Of a stretch of 64,000 nucleotides of DNA, positions 44,787-55,585 are shown piece after piece; position 1 is the stretch's first letter, and each line of letters opens with the position of its first letter. A model generated the notes under the pieces. The model searched no databases. It saw only the letters and a list, made by a program, of their open reading frames with translations, and was not told the origin of the DNA. The DNA comes from Devosia sp. (GTDB lineage: Bacteria > Pseudomonadota > Alphaproteobacteria > Rhizobiales > Devosiaceae): assembly GCA_017794705.1 (NCBI GenBank), contig CP051235.1, positions 3,125,001 to 3,189,000 of the forward strand, given 5' to 3'. Both the position numbers and the translations under genes were made by a program.

Positions 44787-46525
44787 GTGCTGATGCCTTT
44801 GCCGACAGTGCGCCAATTGCCCTTGAAGGGGGACGCAAGGTTCGCAAGAACCTGACGCGCTCGCGCATCCAGTTTGCCATCGCAGGACTGACGCTGCTGT
44901 TCCTCATCATCGCGGGGCGGCTGGTCATGCTGGGCATGGCCGAGGCGGCCGATGGCTACAGCGGTGCTGTTGGCGGCGGGGCCAACCTGGTGCGCGCCGC
45001 CATCGTTGACCGGAACGGCGAGGAACTGGCGGTGGACATCAGCGTGCCCTCCATGTTTGCCGAACCGCGCAACATCATCGATGTCGACGAGGCGGTGGAA
45101 AAGCTGCACGCGGAAATGCCCGAACTCAGCCGGTCCTTTCTGCGCAGCAGGCTGGACGGCGACGAAGGTTTTGTGTGGCTGGCTCGCGAACTGACACCGG
45201 CTCAACAGAACCGGCTCTTCAATCTGGGCATTCCCGGCATCGACTTTGTGACTGAAAACAAACGATTTTATCCGGGTGGCACGACGGCGGCGCATATCCT
45301 CGGGGCGGTGAACATCGACAACCAGGGTATCGCGGGGATCGAACGGTTCCTCGATCGTGGCGGCAACATGATGTCCAGTGCAGAGGATCCGTCAGATCCC
45401 GTGTCCCTTTCCATTGACCTCAGGGTGCAGCACGCGATGCATGCCGAACTTGTCAGTTCGATGGAGCGCTATCAGGCTATAGCGGCGGGTGGTGTATTGC
45501 TCGATGTACACACGGGCGAAGTGATCGCCATGGCGTCCTTGCCGGACTTTGATCCGAACGAACCGGCCACGGCGTTGGAAGAAGGACGTTACAACCGGGT
45601 GACGGCGGGCACGTTCGAATTGGGATCGGTTTTCAAGACAGTGACCTTCGCCGGGGCACTTGATAGCGGTCTGGTATCGCTCACGGATAGTTTTGATGCC
45701 CGCTATGGCGTGCGTTTCGGGCGTTTCACCATTGACGATTTCCATGGTGAGCACCGCATTCTGACGGTGCCTGAAGTGTTCCGCTATTCGTCAAACATCG
45801 GCACAATCAGACTGATGCAGACATGGGGAAAGGACAATTTCCGCAGCTTCCTGACCCGTATCGGGTTCGATGCGCCGCTGCCTATTGAGCTTCCCGAGAC
45901 GAAGCGGTCCACCATCGCCGAAACGTTCTCTGAAGTGGGTGCCGCAACCGCATCGTTCGGCCAGGGACTGTCGATCACGCCGCTGCACATGGCCAGCGCG
46001 GTGGCGGCATTCGTCAACGGTGGCGACCTGTTGCCGGCCACGATGTTCCCGCGAAGCGCTGAAGAAGCTGCGGAGCTGGCCGTGCCGGTGATTTCCGAAG
46101 ACACGAGCGCGCGTATCCGCTATTTGCTGCGCCTTAACGCCCTCGAAGGGTCGGGTACGCGCATGAATGCGGCTGCCGAGGGCTATCGGGCTGGCGGCAA
46201 GACAGGCACGGCGGAAAAGGTTATAGACGGGCGCTACTCAACGACGAAAAACTTCAATACATTCGTTTCCGTTTTTCCGCTTGATGCGCCGCGATATGCT
46301 CTGGTTCTGTTTGTTGACGAGCCGCAGGCGGAAAACGAACGGACGGGACGCACTGCGGGGTGGAATGCGGGTGAAGCGTCGGGCAGGCTGATCGCAAGGG
46401 TGGCACCAATGCTTGGTGTTGCGCCGAACTTTTCAGAGGCGCTGGATTTGGCGCTGGTGCCGCCTGAGTTGCGCCGCGCCGAGCCGGAGGCCGTTCAGGC
46501 TCCCGTGCCGGTTGTTCGAAACTAG
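44783..46525 (+). CDS. ftsI: Peptidoglycan transpeptidase FtsI (PBP3)
   Basis: 580-aa division-specific penicillin-binding protein. TM anchor at about 28-48, dimerisation/pedestal domain, then transpeptidase motifs SVFK (Ser282, Lys285), SSN (336-338) and KTGT (473-476). It cross-links septal peptidoglycan with FtsW. ATG overlaps the ftsL stop. Confidence 0.96.
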   Translation: MSADAFADSAPIALEGGRKVRKNLTRSRIQFAIAGLTLLFLIIAGRLVMLGMAEAADGYSGAVGGGANLVRAAIVDRNGEELAVDISVPSMFAEPRNIIDVDEAVEKLHAEMPELSRSFLRSRLDGDEGFVWLARELTPAQQNRLFNLGIPGIDFVTENKRFYPGGTTAAHILGAVNIDNQGIAGIERFLDRGGNMMSSAEDPSDPVSLSIDLRVQHAMHAELVSSMERYQAIAAGGVLLDVHTGEVIAMASLPDFDPNEPATALEEGRYNRVTAGTFELGSVFKTVTFAGALDSGLVSLTDSFDARYGVRFGRFTIDDFHGEHRILTVPEVFRYSSNIGTIRLMQTWGKDNFRSFLTRIGFDAPLPIELPETKRSTIAETFSEVGAATASFGQGLSITPLHMASAVAAFVNGGDLLPATMFPRSAEEAAELAVPVISEDTSARIRYLLRLNALEGSGTRMNAAAEGYRAGGKTGTAEKVIDGRYSTTKNFNTFVSVFPLDAPRYALVLFVDEPQAENERTGRTAGWNAGEASGRLIARVAPMLGVAPNFSEALDLALVPPELRRAEPEAVQAPVPVVRN

Positions 46526-46539
46526 ACAAGGAAATTTGC

Positions 46540-47982
46540 GTGTCTCACTTGCTGGCCGATTTGTTGCAAGGTTCTGCCGAGGCAGGGTCGCTGGAGAATA
46601 TCCGCGTGACCGGGGTCAATGCGGACAGCCGGGCCATTGCCTTTGGTGATGCGTTCTTTGCGCTGCCGGGCAGCATGCAACATGGTGACACCTACGCGGC
46701 AAAGGCTGTCGAGCGCGGAGCGCGGGTGATCGTATCGGACAGGCCCTGCACGCCTGATCCAGGCGTTTCGGTGATCGTTGTAGATGACGTGCGCGGCGCC
46801 TATGCGCGAGCAGCCGCGATTGCTGCCGGGCCGCAGCCGGCTACCATGCTCGCCATAACCGGCACCAACGGCAAGACCTCGGTCGCCTCGTTCGTTCGGC
46901 AGATCTGGAGATCGGCAGGTCTGTCCGCCGCCTCAATCGGCACGCTGGGGGTGGACCGCGGGGATGTCATCGAAACCGGCTCGCTGACGACGCCGGACCC
47001 GCTTTCACTGCATATCGCGCTGGCCCGGTTGAAGTCGGAGGGCTGCGACCACGTGGTGATGGAAGCCTCCAGTCACGGGCTCGACCAGAGGCGGCTCGAC
47101 GGCGTCAAATTCCAAGCCGTGGGTTTCACCAACCTGTCTCGCGATCACCTCGATTACCATGCGGACATGCAGGAATATCGCGACGCCAAGCTTCGGTTGT
47201 TCAAGGAACTGCTCGTTGATGGCGGAGCTGCCATAATCAACGTGGACGATCCCGAACATATGCCTTTCATGATGTCGGCATTGGATCGCGGTTCAACGCT
47301 CCTGACTGTCGGGGAGGAGGGCGCGTTCATAGAAGTCAGTGAAGTAACCCGCGACGGCTGGGGTCAGCGGGTGAAGGGCAAGCTTGTCGGTGAACCCCTG
47401 GAGTTTCTTTTGCCGCTTGCTGGTGCTTTCCAGGTTTCCAATGCTGTGATGGCGGCGGCGCTGGTTCTGTCGAATGGGATGGACAAGGACATCGTTATCC
47501 CGGCGCTTGAAAAGCTGCAAGGCGCACGCGGGCGTTTGGAACGTGTGGCGACCCGGAACGGGGCTGCGATCTTTGTGGACTATGCCCACACGCCGGACGC
47601 GCTCGAAACTGCGCTGCAATCACTGCGCCCGTTCGCATCGGGCAAGCTCAAGGTGGTGTTTGGCGCCGGCGGTGACCGGGACAGGGGCAAGCGCCCTCTG
47701 ATGGGTGATGTGGCGAGCAAGAACGCTGATGAGGTGGTCGTCACCGACGACAATCCACGTACCGAGGATGCGGCGCTGATCCGCCGGGAGATCATGTCCG
47801 CGGCCACCGGTGCAACCGAGATTGGCGATAGAGCCGAAGCCATCCGGCAGGCCGTCAGCGGGCTGGAAAAGGGAGACGTTCTGCTGATTGCCGGCAAGGG
47901 CCACGAGGATTACCAGATTATCGGCAGCACGAAGCAACCCTTTTCAGACCATGAAGTTGTGCGCATGGCCCTAAGCGCCTGA
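46540..47982 (+). CDS. murE: UDP-MurNAc-tripeptide synthetase MurE
   Basis: 480 aa. ATP-binding GTNGKTS at about 109 and DDNPRTED near 405; the DNPR motif marks the meso-diaminopimelate-adding type. Start GTG at 46540 has AAGGA about 8 bases upstream. Second ligase of the precursor pathway present in the cluster. Confidence 0.95.
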   Translation: MSHLLADLLQGSAEAGSLENIRVTGVNADSRAIAFGDAFFALPGSMQHGDTYAAKAVERGARVIVSDRPCTPDPGVSVIVVDDVRGAYARAAAIAAGPQPATMLAITGTNGKTSVASFVRQIWRSAGLSAASIGTLGVDRGDVIETGSLTTPDPLSLHIALARLKSEGCDHVVMEASSHGLDQRRLDGVKFQAVGFTNLSRDHLDYHADMQEYRDAKLRLFKELLVDGGAAIINVDDPEHMPFMMSALDRGSTLLTVGEEGAFIEVSEVTRDGWGQRVKGKLVGEPLEFLLPLAGAFQVSNAVMAAALVLSNGMDKDIVIPALEKLQGARGRLERVATRNGAAIFVDYAHTPDALETALQSLRPFASGKLKVVFGAGGDRDRGKRPLMGDVASKNADEVVVTDDNPRTEDAALIRREIMSAATGATEIGDRAEAIRQAVSGLEKGDVLLIAGKGHEDYQIIGSTKQPFSDHEVVRMALSA

Positions 47983-47984
47983 TC

Positions 47985-49388
47985 ATGGGCGGTCTGTTCA
48001 CGCGTGACGAGATTTGCAGCGTAACTGGCGCAAGTCAGTTGGACCTGCAGCCGGCTGGTATCTCCTCGATTTCCATTGACTCCCGTTCGCTCGGCGACGA
48101 CGCCCTGTTCGTCGCAATAAAGGGCGAGCGTTTTAACGGACATGACTTTGTGCGGCAGGCGATCGACAATGGCGCCGCCGCCGCCCTGGTTTCCGCAGAC
48201 AAGGCTGGGAACTTCAAGGGCTTGCCGGTGTTTGTTGTACCCGATCCGCTAAGCGGTCTGGGTGATCTGGCGCGGTTTGCGCGTGCCAGGACCCAGGGGC
48301 GGATCGTGGGGGTCACAGGCAGCGTCGGCAAGACGACCACAAAGGAAGCGCTGCAGAAGGCCCTTTCGACTTTTGGTAGCACGCACTCCTCGATCAAAAG
48401 CTACAATAATCACTGGGGTGTGCCGCTGATGCTGGCCGGCCTGCCGCCAGACGCCAATTTCGGCATTTTTGAAATGGGCATGAACCACGCGGGTGAGATC
48501 ACACCACTAAGTCAGATGGTCCGGCCCGAGATCGCGGTCATCACGGCGATTGCGCCCGCGCATATCGGGTATCTGGGCTCGCTGGAAGCGATCGCAGGGG
48601 CAAAAGCCGAGATTTTTGCTGGCATGGAGCCTGGGGGGCTGGCGGTGATCAATGCCGACCATGGCCAATTGGATATTCTGCTGGATGCCGCCGAACGGAT
48701 GGGGCTCGAGACGTTGACTTACGGTTTTGCCGAGGCGGCAAATGTCGTGATCTCGGATTACGCGTCTTCAGAGTCCGGTTCCCGCGCAAAAGTCGGCTTT
48801 GTTGACCCGATTACGGTTTCATTGCCGGTGCAGGGGCGGCACATGATCTCGAATGCGGTTGCGGCTATCCTTGTCGCGGAACTGCTGGGGTTCGACCCTC
48901 AAAAAGCAGCCGATGCGCTGTGCGATTTCAGCGCTTCCGCCGGAAGGGGGCGGGTTGAAACTCTGGGCGATCCGTCCAATCCGCTTGTGCTGATCGATGA
49001 GAGCTACAACGCCAACCCCGCGTCGATGCGCGCTGCGCTGGAGACTTTTTCAGCGCGCAGAACGGCTTCCGGCCGCAAAATTCTGGTGTTGGGCGATATG
49101 CGCGAACTGGGAGAGCAGTCCGGGGAACTGCACCTTGGTCTGATCAACGCGATCGAGGCCGCCGGGGCAGACCAGGTGTTTCTTGTCGGGCCGGAGTTTG
49201 GCGCGGTTTCGCCAAGTCTGGCTGGCAAGGTAACCATCGCCGCAAAGGCTGACGCGGTTTCCGGGGTAGAAGAGGCGGTTTTGGATAGTCTTGCGGCTGG
49301 CGATGCTGTTATGCTCAAAGCATCGTTGGGTACCGGACTGGGCACATTGGTCGCTTCAATCCGACGCCGGTTCAACAGGGACGCGTAG
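47985..49388 (+). CDS. murF: UDP-MurNAc-pentapeptide synthetase MurF
   Basis: 467 aa. GSVGKTTTK near 112 (P-loop), ESYNANPASMRAAL near 335 and VLGDMRELG are typical of MurF, which adds D-Ala-D-Ala. ATG start 3 bp after murE's stop. N-terminal SIDSRSL matches MurE/F UDP-binding domains. Confidence 0.95.
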   Translation: MGGLFTRDEICSVTGASQLDLQPAGISSISIDSRSLGDDALFVAIKGERFNGHDFVRQAIDNGAAAALVSADKAGNFKGLPVFVVPDPLSGLGDLARFARARTQGRIVGVTGSVGKTTTKEALQKALSTFGSTHSSIKSYNNHWGVPLMLAGLPPDANFGIFEMGMNHAGEITPLSQMVRPEIAVITAIAPAHIGYLGSLEAIAGAKAEIFAGMEPGGLAVINADHGQLDILLDAAERMGLETLTYGFAEAANVVISDYASSESGSRAKVGFVDPITVSLPVQGRHMISNAVAAILVAELLGFDPQKAADALCDFSASAGRGRVETLGDPSNPLVLIDESYNANPASMRAALETFSARRTASGRKILVLGDMRELGEQSGELHLGLINAIEAAGADQVFLVGPEFGAVSPSLAGKVTIAAKADAVSGVEEAVLDSLAAGDAVMLKASLGTGLGTLVASIRRRFNRDA

Positions 49389-49416
49389 GGCAAGACCCGT
49401 CTGCGAATAGTGCTGA

Positions 49417-50502
49417 ATGTTTCATTTTCTCGAGCAGTTCGGGGACGGTTTCGCCCTCTTCAACGTTTTTCGCTACATCACCTTCCGAACCGGCGGGGCG
49501 GTGATCACCGCACTGTTTTTCGTATTTTTGTTTGGCCCGGCGATTATCCGCACGCTGAAAGTTCAGCAAGGCAAGGGCCAGCCCATTCGCGAAGATGGTC
49601 CTGTGGGGCATATCGTGGCCAAGGCGGGCACGCCCACCATGGGCGGGCTCATGATTCTCGCCGGTGCTGTTGCTTCGACGCTGCTTTGGGCTGACCTTGG
49701 CAATCTTTATGTCTGGATCGTGCTGCTGGTGACGATCGCCTTCGGCGCCATCGGTATGTATGACGACTATCTCAAGGTGAAACGCGCCACCCACAACGGA
49801 TTTGGCGGACGCCAGCGGCTGATGCTCGAAGGCATTATCGCGGTCATCGCCTGTTACGGAATTTCGATGGTGGCCGAAGGGCCTTACACCAATTCTCTGC
49901 TGTTCCCCTTCATCAAGGACTTCTCGATCAACCTGGGGTGGGGATTTGCGTTGTTTGGCGGGTTCGTGGTCGTCGCCGCAGGCAATTCGGTCAATCTGAC
50001 GGACGGGCTCGACGGACTGGCCATCGTGCCGGTGATGATCGCGGCCTCCTGCTTTGGGCTGATCGCCTATCTGGTGGGTAACCAGACCTTTGCTGACTAT
50101 CTGTTGGTCAATTTCGTGCCGGGCACCGGTGAACTCGCTGTCGTGTGTGGAGCGCTGATCGGGGCGGGACTGGGTTTCCTGTGGTTCAATGCGCCACCGG
50201 CGCAGATCTTCATGGGGGATACCGGTTCTTTGGCACTGGGCGGTGGCCTTGGTGCGATTGCCGTCGCGACGAAGCACGAAATCGTTCTGGCGATCGTGGG
50301 CGGGCTGTTCGTCCTGGAAACGGTCTCGGTGATCGTTCAGGTGGTCAGTTTCAGACTGACGGGTAAACGCGTGTTCAAGATGGCGCCCATTCATCACCAT
50401 TTCGAGCACCTGGGCTGGACCGAGAGTCAGATCGTGATCCGGTTCTGGATCATATCCTTCGTGCTGGCGCTTATCGGGCTGAGTTCACTCAAACTCCGCT
50501 AA
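49417..50502 (+). CDS. mraY: Phospho-MurNAc-pentapeptide transferase MraY
   Basis: 361-aa membrane enzyme, ten TM segments, that makes lipid I. Signature MYDDYLKV (Asp pair), [11 protein letters not shown] and the HHHFE motif near the end ([10 protein letters not shown]) are all present. It ends 4 bp before the 94-aa unknown gene that stands where murD normally is. Confidence 0.96.
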   Translation: MFHFLEQFGDGFALFNVFRYITFRTGGAVITALFFVFLFGPAIIRTLKVQQGKGQPIREDGPVGHIVAKAGTPTMGGLMILAGAVASTLLWADLGNLYVWIVLLVTIAFGAIGMYDDYLKVKRATHNGFGGRQRLMLEGIIAVIACYGISMVAEGPYTNSLLFPFIKDFSINLGWGFALFGGFVVVAAGNSVNLTDGLDGLAIVPVMIAASCFGLIAYLVGNQTFADYLLVNFVPGTGELAVVCGALIGAGLGFLWFNAPPAQIFMGDTGSLALGGGLGAIAVATKHEIVLAIVGGLFVLETVSVIVQVVSFRLTGKRVFKMAPIHHHFEHLGWTESQIVIRFWIISFVLALIGLSSLKLR

Positions 50503-50506
50503 AGCG

Positions 50507-50791
50507 ATGCCCAAAGCCTTTGCGACAATCGAGCATTCCCAAAGCTACTACGCTTTCTATGACGAGTTGTTGGCGCACGTCCGTGCCGGGTTCGACGAGG
50601 TGCAGTCAGGCGTTCAGGGAGACGCGTGGATATGGATATTCCGCGATGGCGAGAAGGTTGCGGTGGACACGTTTTATTCCATGCAGTTCGAGATCAATTC
50701 TGACGCGGAATCGGCTTTGCTGCGCGATGTCATAGCGCACATCGGCCAGAAATACCCGGTTCGCCACTATGACGAACCTCGCGAGTTCTGA
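50507..50791 (+). CDS. Unknown 94-aa protein at the usual murD position
   Basis: 94 aa, soluble, mixed alpha/beta with WIWIFRDGEKVAVDTFYSM near the middle. I recognise no family. It starts 4 bp after mraY on the same strand and stands where murD is found in other dcw clusters, with ftsW 109 bp downstream. It has no ligase motif, so it does not replace MurD. The start MPKAFATIEHS is the only in-frame ATG near. Confidence 0.7.
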   Translation: MPKAFATIEHSQSYYAFYDELLAHVRAGFDEVQSGVQGDAWIWIFRDGEKVAVDTFYSMQFEINSDAESALLRDVIAHIGQKYPVRHYDEPREF

Positions 50792-50900
50792 ACTGCATAC
50801 TGTTCCGGCGCATACGCTAGCAAACTGGTAACCATGGCGGGTGTAGGCTGGCGCGATTGAAGCCTCTTTTTCGGGCGGCCGCGCTGGCGGCTGATGTTTG

Positions 50901-52061
50901 ATGTTTTCACGCGCCAGAAAAACCCCCCTTGCCGAATGGTGGTGGACCGTCGACCGTGAGTTGCTCGTGGCGCTGGTGCTGCTCATGCTGTGCGGCATCA
51001 CGCTGAGCTTTGCCGCCAGTCCACCGGTGGCGGAACGGTTGGGCCTATCGCCGTGGCACTTTGTCGTGCGGCATTCGCTGTTATCCATTCCGGCGCTCGC
51101 AATCATGATTGGCGTCAGTTTCATGAACCCGAAAATGGCGCGGGTCTCAGCTCTCATTGTGCTGATTGCGGGTCTGGTGATGATGGTCCTCACCTTGCGC
51201 TACGGCATTGAAGTGAAGGGTGCCCGGCGCTGGCTGTCGTTTGCCGGGCAGTCTTTGCAGCCGTCGGAATTCGTGAAGCCCGCCTTTGCGGTGATTGCCG
51301 GCTGGTTGTTTGCCGAGAAGATGGTGAAGCCGGAAATGCCGGCTCACACGATTGCCATTGCGCTGCTTGGTTCAATCGTAACGTTGCTCATGTTGCAGCC
51401 AGATTTTGGTCAGACTGTACTTGTGGTCGCGATCTGGACCGCGCTGTTATTTCTTTCAGGCATCTCGTGGGTGATCATTGGAATTCTGGGGCTGATCGCA
51501 ATGGCGGGAGCGTACGCTGCCTACGCGGCATTTCCACACATCGCGCGGCGCATTGATTCATTTCTTGGTCCAGATGGCGGGGGGTCTTATCAGGTCGACC
51601 GGGCGCTTGAATCGATGATGGAGGGAGGCTGGTTTGGCCGTGGACCGGGTGAAGCTATCGTTCGCCGCTATGTTCCTGACGCCCACGCCGACTTTGTCTT
51701 CTCCGCTGCCGCCGGGGAATTTGGTATTCTGTTCTGCATTGTGCTTGTGGGGCTGATCGGCTTCATTGTTTTACGGTCCATGCTGGGCGCGCAAAGTCAG
51801 CTAAATCTATTCTCGCGCCTCGCGGTCAGTGCCTTGACAATCCAGTTCGGTCTGCAGTCGGTCATCAATCTGTCAGTGAACCTCAGTCTTCTGCCCGCCA
51901 AGGGAATGACATTGCCTTTCGTTTCCTACGGAGGCACTTCCATGCTGGCGACGGCCTATGCGATGGGGCTGATCCTCGCCCTCTCGCGGCGCAAGCCTGA
52001 GGAACGCCTGACGACCGGATTGCCGGCCTATCGAAGTGCTGTTGGCACCGAGGCGGCCTGA
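50901..52061 (+). CDS. ftsW: Peptidoglycan glycosyltransferase FtsW (SEDS family)
   Basis: 386 aa, ten TM segments. LQPSEFVKPAF, PLFKxx-like LQPDFGQT and YGGTSMLATAYAMGL match the SEDS family. Septal glycan polymerase, works with FtsI. ATG at 50901; a TTG codon precedes it. Follows a 109-bp gap, so it may have its own promoter. Confidence 0.95.
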   Translation: MFSRARKTPLAEWWWTVDRELLVALVLLMLCGITLSFAASPPVAERLGLSPWHFVVRHSLLSIPALAIMIGVSFMNPKMARVSALIVLIAGLVMMVLTLRYGIEVKGARRWLSFAGQSLQPSEFVKPAFAVIAGWLFAEKMVKPEMPAHTIAIALLGSIVTLLMLQPDFGQTVLVVAIWTALLFLSGISWVIIGILGLIAMAGAYAAYAAFPHIARRIDSFLGPDGGGSYQVDRALESMMEGGWFGRGPGEAIVRRYVPDAHADFVFSAAAGEFGILFCIVLVGLIGFIVLRSMLGAQSQLNLFSRLAVSALTIQFGLQSVINLSVNLSLLPAKGMTLPFVSYGGTSMLATAYAMGLILALSRRKPEERLTTGLPAYRSAVGTEAA

Positions 52062-52067
52062 TCCGCC

Positions 52068-53180
52068 ATGGGGCCAATCATGCTCATGGCAGGCGGTACC
52101 GGGGGGCATCTCTTCCCGGCCATGGCGCTCGCCGAGGAACTCAACCGGCGCGGCCATGAAGTGCATCTGGCGACCGACGAGCGGGTCGAGCACTACGGTC
52201 AGGATTTCCCGGCCCGCGAAACGCACGTCATCCGGTCGGCAACGCCATCCCTCCGCAACCCTTTCAAGTTTGTTTGGGGTGGCATGATCATTCTCGCGGG
52301 CATGGCGCAGTCGGTGGGTGTTCTTTCGCGCGTCAAGCCGTCAGTTGTCGTGGCGTTCGGCGGCTATCCGTGTTTTCCGCCGTTTCTGACGGCAAGCCTC
52401 ATGCGCATTCCAGGCGTACTGCACGAGCAGAACGCGGTGCTCGGGCGGGCCAACAGGGCGCTGGCGCGTTTCGCGGATGTGTTGGCGTTGCACTTCGAGG
52501 ATACACGTCATGCCGAGACCTTTTCGCTACGCAAAGAGGTCACCGGCAATCCGGTGCGTGATCGTGTCCGGAAATTGGCAGGCGTGGCGTACCCCGAATT
52601 GGGGCAAGGCAAACCGATCCGTCTGGTGGTGTTTGGCGGCAGCCAGGGCGCACGAGCATTTTCCGACATTGTTCCGGGCGCCATCACCGCGTTACCGGAA
52701 GAGCTCAGATCGCGTCTTGTAGTCACGCAACAGTGCCGCGCGGAGGATATCGATCGCGTGACGGCCGAATATGCCGCCGCGAAAGTGTCGGTTGAGCTTG
52801 GAACGTTTTTCACCGATCTGCCTGAGCGTATTTCCAGGGCTCATTTGGTGATCGGCCGGGCAGGGGCGTCGACGGTGGCTGAACTCGCCGTGCTGGGGAG
52901 GCCGGCCATTCTGGTGCCCTTGCCAGGATCGCTGGATCAGGATCAGCGGGCGAACGCGGAAGTGTTCGAAGATGCGGGCGGCGGTTGGCTCGTCGATCAG
53001 GCCACGCTTTCACCGCAAACGCTTTGCACAAGGCTGACGGATTTGCTTGGCAATGCGGAATCGCTGAAAAGCGCTGCAGCCGCCGCAAAATCCGTCGGGC
53101 ATGCCGACGCCGTTGAGCGTCTCGCAGATATTGTTGAGGGCCTGGCCGAGCGCCGAGCCAAGGGGAGTTCAAAGTCCTGA
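52068..53180 (+). CDS. murG: UDP-GlcNAc transferase MurG
   Basis: 370-aa GT28 enzyme that turns lipid I to lipid [19 protein letters not shown] and [12 protein letters not shown] are the donor/acceptor-binding motifs; [11 protein letters not shown] is in the C-domain. ATG 6 bp after ftsW stop. Acts at the cytoplasmic face of the membrane. Confidence 0.96.
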   Translation: MGPIMLMAGGTGGHLFPAMALAEELNRRGHEVHLATDERVEHYGQDFPARETHVIRSATPSLRNPFKFVWGGMIILAGMAQSVGVLSRVKPSVVVAFGGYPCFPPFLTASLMRIPGVLHEQNAVLGRANRALARFADVLALHFEDTRHAETFSLRKEVTGNPVRDRVRKLAGVAYPELGQGKPIRLVVFGGSQGARAFSDIVPGAITALPEELRSRLVVTQQCRAEDIDRVTAEYAAAKVSVELGTFFTDLPERISRAHLVIGRAGASTVAELAVLGRPAILVPLPGSLDQDQRANAEVFEDAGGGWLVDQATLSPQTLCTRLTDLLGNAESLKSAAAAAKSVGHADAVERLADIVEGLAERRAKGSSKS

Positions 53181-53181
53181 A

Positions 53182-54606
53182 ATGAAGATGCCGCAGGAAA
53201 TCGGGCCGGTCCACTTTGTGGGTATTGGCGGAATTGGCATGAGCGGGATCGCCGAGATCCTGCACACCCAGGGCTATACCGTGCGCGGCTCCGACATGGC
53301 CGCCAATCCGAATGTGCAGCGACTGCAGGGAATGGGGATCGAGGTGGAAATCGGCCAGCGTGCCGAAAACCTCAAGGATGCCGCGGTTGTGGTGATTTCT
53401 TCGGCCATCAAGTCTTCAAATCCCGAGTTGATCGAAGCGCGGAGGCGGGCCCTGCCGGTCGTGCGTCGAGCCGAAATGCTGGCCGAGATCATGAGGTTCA
53501 AGAATGCCATCGCGATCGGCGGAACGCATGGCAAGACCACAACCACTTCGCTGGTGTCGGCGCTTCTGGATGCGGGCAATCTCGAGCCGACTGTCATCAA
53601 CGGCGGCATCATCAACGCCTATGGCACCAATGCGCGCTTGGGCAACGGTGACTGGATGGTAGTCGAGGCTGATGAGAGCGACGGGACCTTCGTCAAGCTG
53701 CCGGCAGACGTGGCCGTGGTGACCAATATCGATCCTGAGCATCTCGATCACTATGGCGACTTCGACGGGGTCAAAGACGCATTCTACGCATTTGTGGAGA
53801 ATGTGCCGTTCTACGGGTTTGCGGTAATGTGCTTGGACCACCCCGAAGTGCAGGCGCTGGTCGGTGAGATCGAGGACCGCAAGGTCGTCACCTACGGCAC
53901 CAATCCTCAGGCTGACGTGCGCATCGTGAATGCGCGGACCGAAGGGTCGTCAACCTACTTCGATGTAGTGGCGCGGGATCGTCTGGCCAAGACCGAGAAG
54001 ACGATTACCGACCTCGAATTGCCCATGCCGGGGCGGCACAATGTATTGAACGCGACTGCCGCGATCGCCGTGGCCGATCAGTTGGGTGTGACCGCTGACC
54101 AGATCCGGGCGGGCCTTAAGGGTTTCGGCGGGGTCAAGCGCCGCTTCACCCAGACCGGCGAAGTCAATGGCGTGCGGATCATCGACGACTACGGGCATCA
54201 TCCGGTGGAGATCAACTCGGTTTTGCAGGCGGCGCGTCAGTCGGCGTCCGGTGCCGTGATCGCGGTTGTTCAGCCGCACCGCTATACGCGGTTGCACGAC
54301 CTGTTTGCCGAATTTTCGGCCTGTTTCAACGATGCGGACACCGTGGTTGTGGCGCCGGTCTATCCGGCCGGTGAAACGCCAATCGAGGGTGTGAACCATC
54401 ACGAACTGGCGCGCCGCATTCGCGCCTGGGGGCATCGTGACGTTCACGTTCTGGATGACGAGAGCCAATTGGCACAAATGATCAAGGACATTGCCAAACC
54501 TGGCGATTATGTCGTCTGTCTTGGCGCTGGGTCGATCACGCAATGGGCTGGACGGCTGCCTGGTGAACTGGAAATCCTGACGGGGCGGGCGGAGGCAACC
54601 GCGTGA
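53182..54606 (+). CDS. murC: UDP-MurNAc-L-alanine ligase MurC
   Basis: 474 aa. N-terminal [15 protein letters not shown] (Rossmann), [10 protein letters not shown] (P-loop) and [11 protein letters not shown] are classic. GGGGAG lies upstream of the ATG at 53182. The next gene is ddl, 55 bp on: murB, often here in Rhizobiales, is missing. Confidence 0.96.
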   Translation: MKMPQEIGPVHFVGIGGIGMSGIAEILHTQGYTVRGSDMAANPNVQRLQGMGIEVEIGQRAENLKDAAVVVISSAIKSSNPELIEARRRALPVVRRAEMLAEIMRFKNAIAIGGTHGKTTTTSLVSALLDAGNLEPTVINGGIINAYGTNARLGNGDWMVVEADESDGTFVKLPADVAVVTNIDPEHLDHYGDFDGVKDAFYAFVENVPFYGFAVMCLDHPEVQALVGEIEDRKVVTYGTNPQADVRIVNARTEGSSTYFDVVARDRLAKTEKTITDLELPMPGRHNVLNATAAIAVADQLGVTADQIRAGLKGFGGVKRRFTQTGEVNGVRIIDDYGHHPVEINSVLQAARQSASGAVIAVVQPHRYTRLHDLFAEFSACFNDADTVVVAPVYPAGETPIEGVNHHELARRIRAWGHRDVHVLDDESQLAQMIKDIAKPGDYVVCLGAGSITQWAGRLPGELEILTGRAEATA

Positions 54607-54661
54607 CTTGCGGCCGCCTGACATTCTTCGCTTCGGCTGAAATTCTCACGGGAGCGGTTTG

Positions 54662-55585
54662 ATGGCCGTCAAACATGTCGCGGTGCTCATGGGCGGCTGG
54701 TCTGTCGAGCGCGAAGTGTCACTCAAGACCGGCGATTTCTATGCCAAATACGCGGAAGCCGCCGGGTATCGGGTTTCCAAGGTGGATGTCGGCCGCGACG
54801 TTGCCCGGGTCCTGACCAAGCTCAAACCCGATATCGTCATTAACGGATTGCATGGCAAATTCGGAGAGGACGGCACAATCCAGGGGCTGCTGGAGGTGCT
54901 GGGCATTCCGTACACGCACTCGGGTGTTCTGGCTTCCGCGACCGCGATGAACAAGCACTACGCCAAGATTGCCTTCAAGAGCGCGGGCATTCCTGTAACC
55001 AACCATATCGTGGCGCATCGCTCCGAGATTGCGAGCCGTCACCTGATGCCACCGCCCTATGTGGTGAAGCCGGTGGCAGAGGGATCGAGTTACGGGGTGT
55101 TTCTTGTCAAGTCCGACACCAGCCATCCGCCGCAGGAAATCCTGCGAGAGGACTGGCGGGGCAGTGACGAGATGATGGTCGAGCGGTTCATACCCGGACG
55201 CGAGTTGACCTGCGCGGTGATGGGTGATGTCGCCATGGGGGTGACGGAAATCGTCACCGACCTGAGTTTTTACAATTACGAGGCCAAGTACGAGGTTGGC
55301 GGGTCAAAACATGTGATTCCCGCAGACATTTCACCGAATGTTTACCAGAATATTCAGAAGATGGCCCTCAAGGCACATGAGGTGCTGGGGTGCCGCGGCG
55401 TCACGCGCGCGGATTTCCGCTTCAACGACCGGGCGGGGCAGGATGGTGAGTTGGTGTGTCTCGAGGTCAATACGCAGCCGGGGATGACGTCAACGTCGCT
55501 GGTGCCCGAGCAGGCGTTGCACGCTGGGCATACCCTGGAAGAACTGGTGACGTGGATCGTGGAGGACGCGGGTTGCAACAGATAG
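54662..55585 (+). CDS. ddl: D-alanine-D-alanine ligase
   Basis: 307-aa ATP-grasp enzyme making the dipeptide for MurF. VLMGGWSVEREVSL, NGLHGKFGEDGTIQG and the C-terminal LEVNTQPGMT are family marks. ATG at 54662 with GGGAG 8 bases upstream; a TTG at 54659 is an alternative. Overlaps ftsQ by 13 bp. Confidence 0.95.
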   Translation: MAVKHVAVLMGGWSVEREVSLKTGDFYAKYAEAAGYRVSKVDVGRDVARVLTKLKPDIVINGLHGKFGEDGTIQGLLEVLGIPYTHSGVLASATAMNKHYAKIAFKSAGIPVTNHIVAHRSEIASRHLMPPPYVVKPVAEGSSYGVFLVKSDTSHPPQEILREDWRGSDEMMVERFIPGRELTCAVMGDVAMGVTEIVTDLSFYNYEAKYEVGGSKHVIPADISPNVYQNIQKMALKAHEVLGCRGVTRADFRFNDRAGQDGELVCLEVNTQPGMTSTSLVPEQALHAGHTLEELVTWIVEDAGCNR

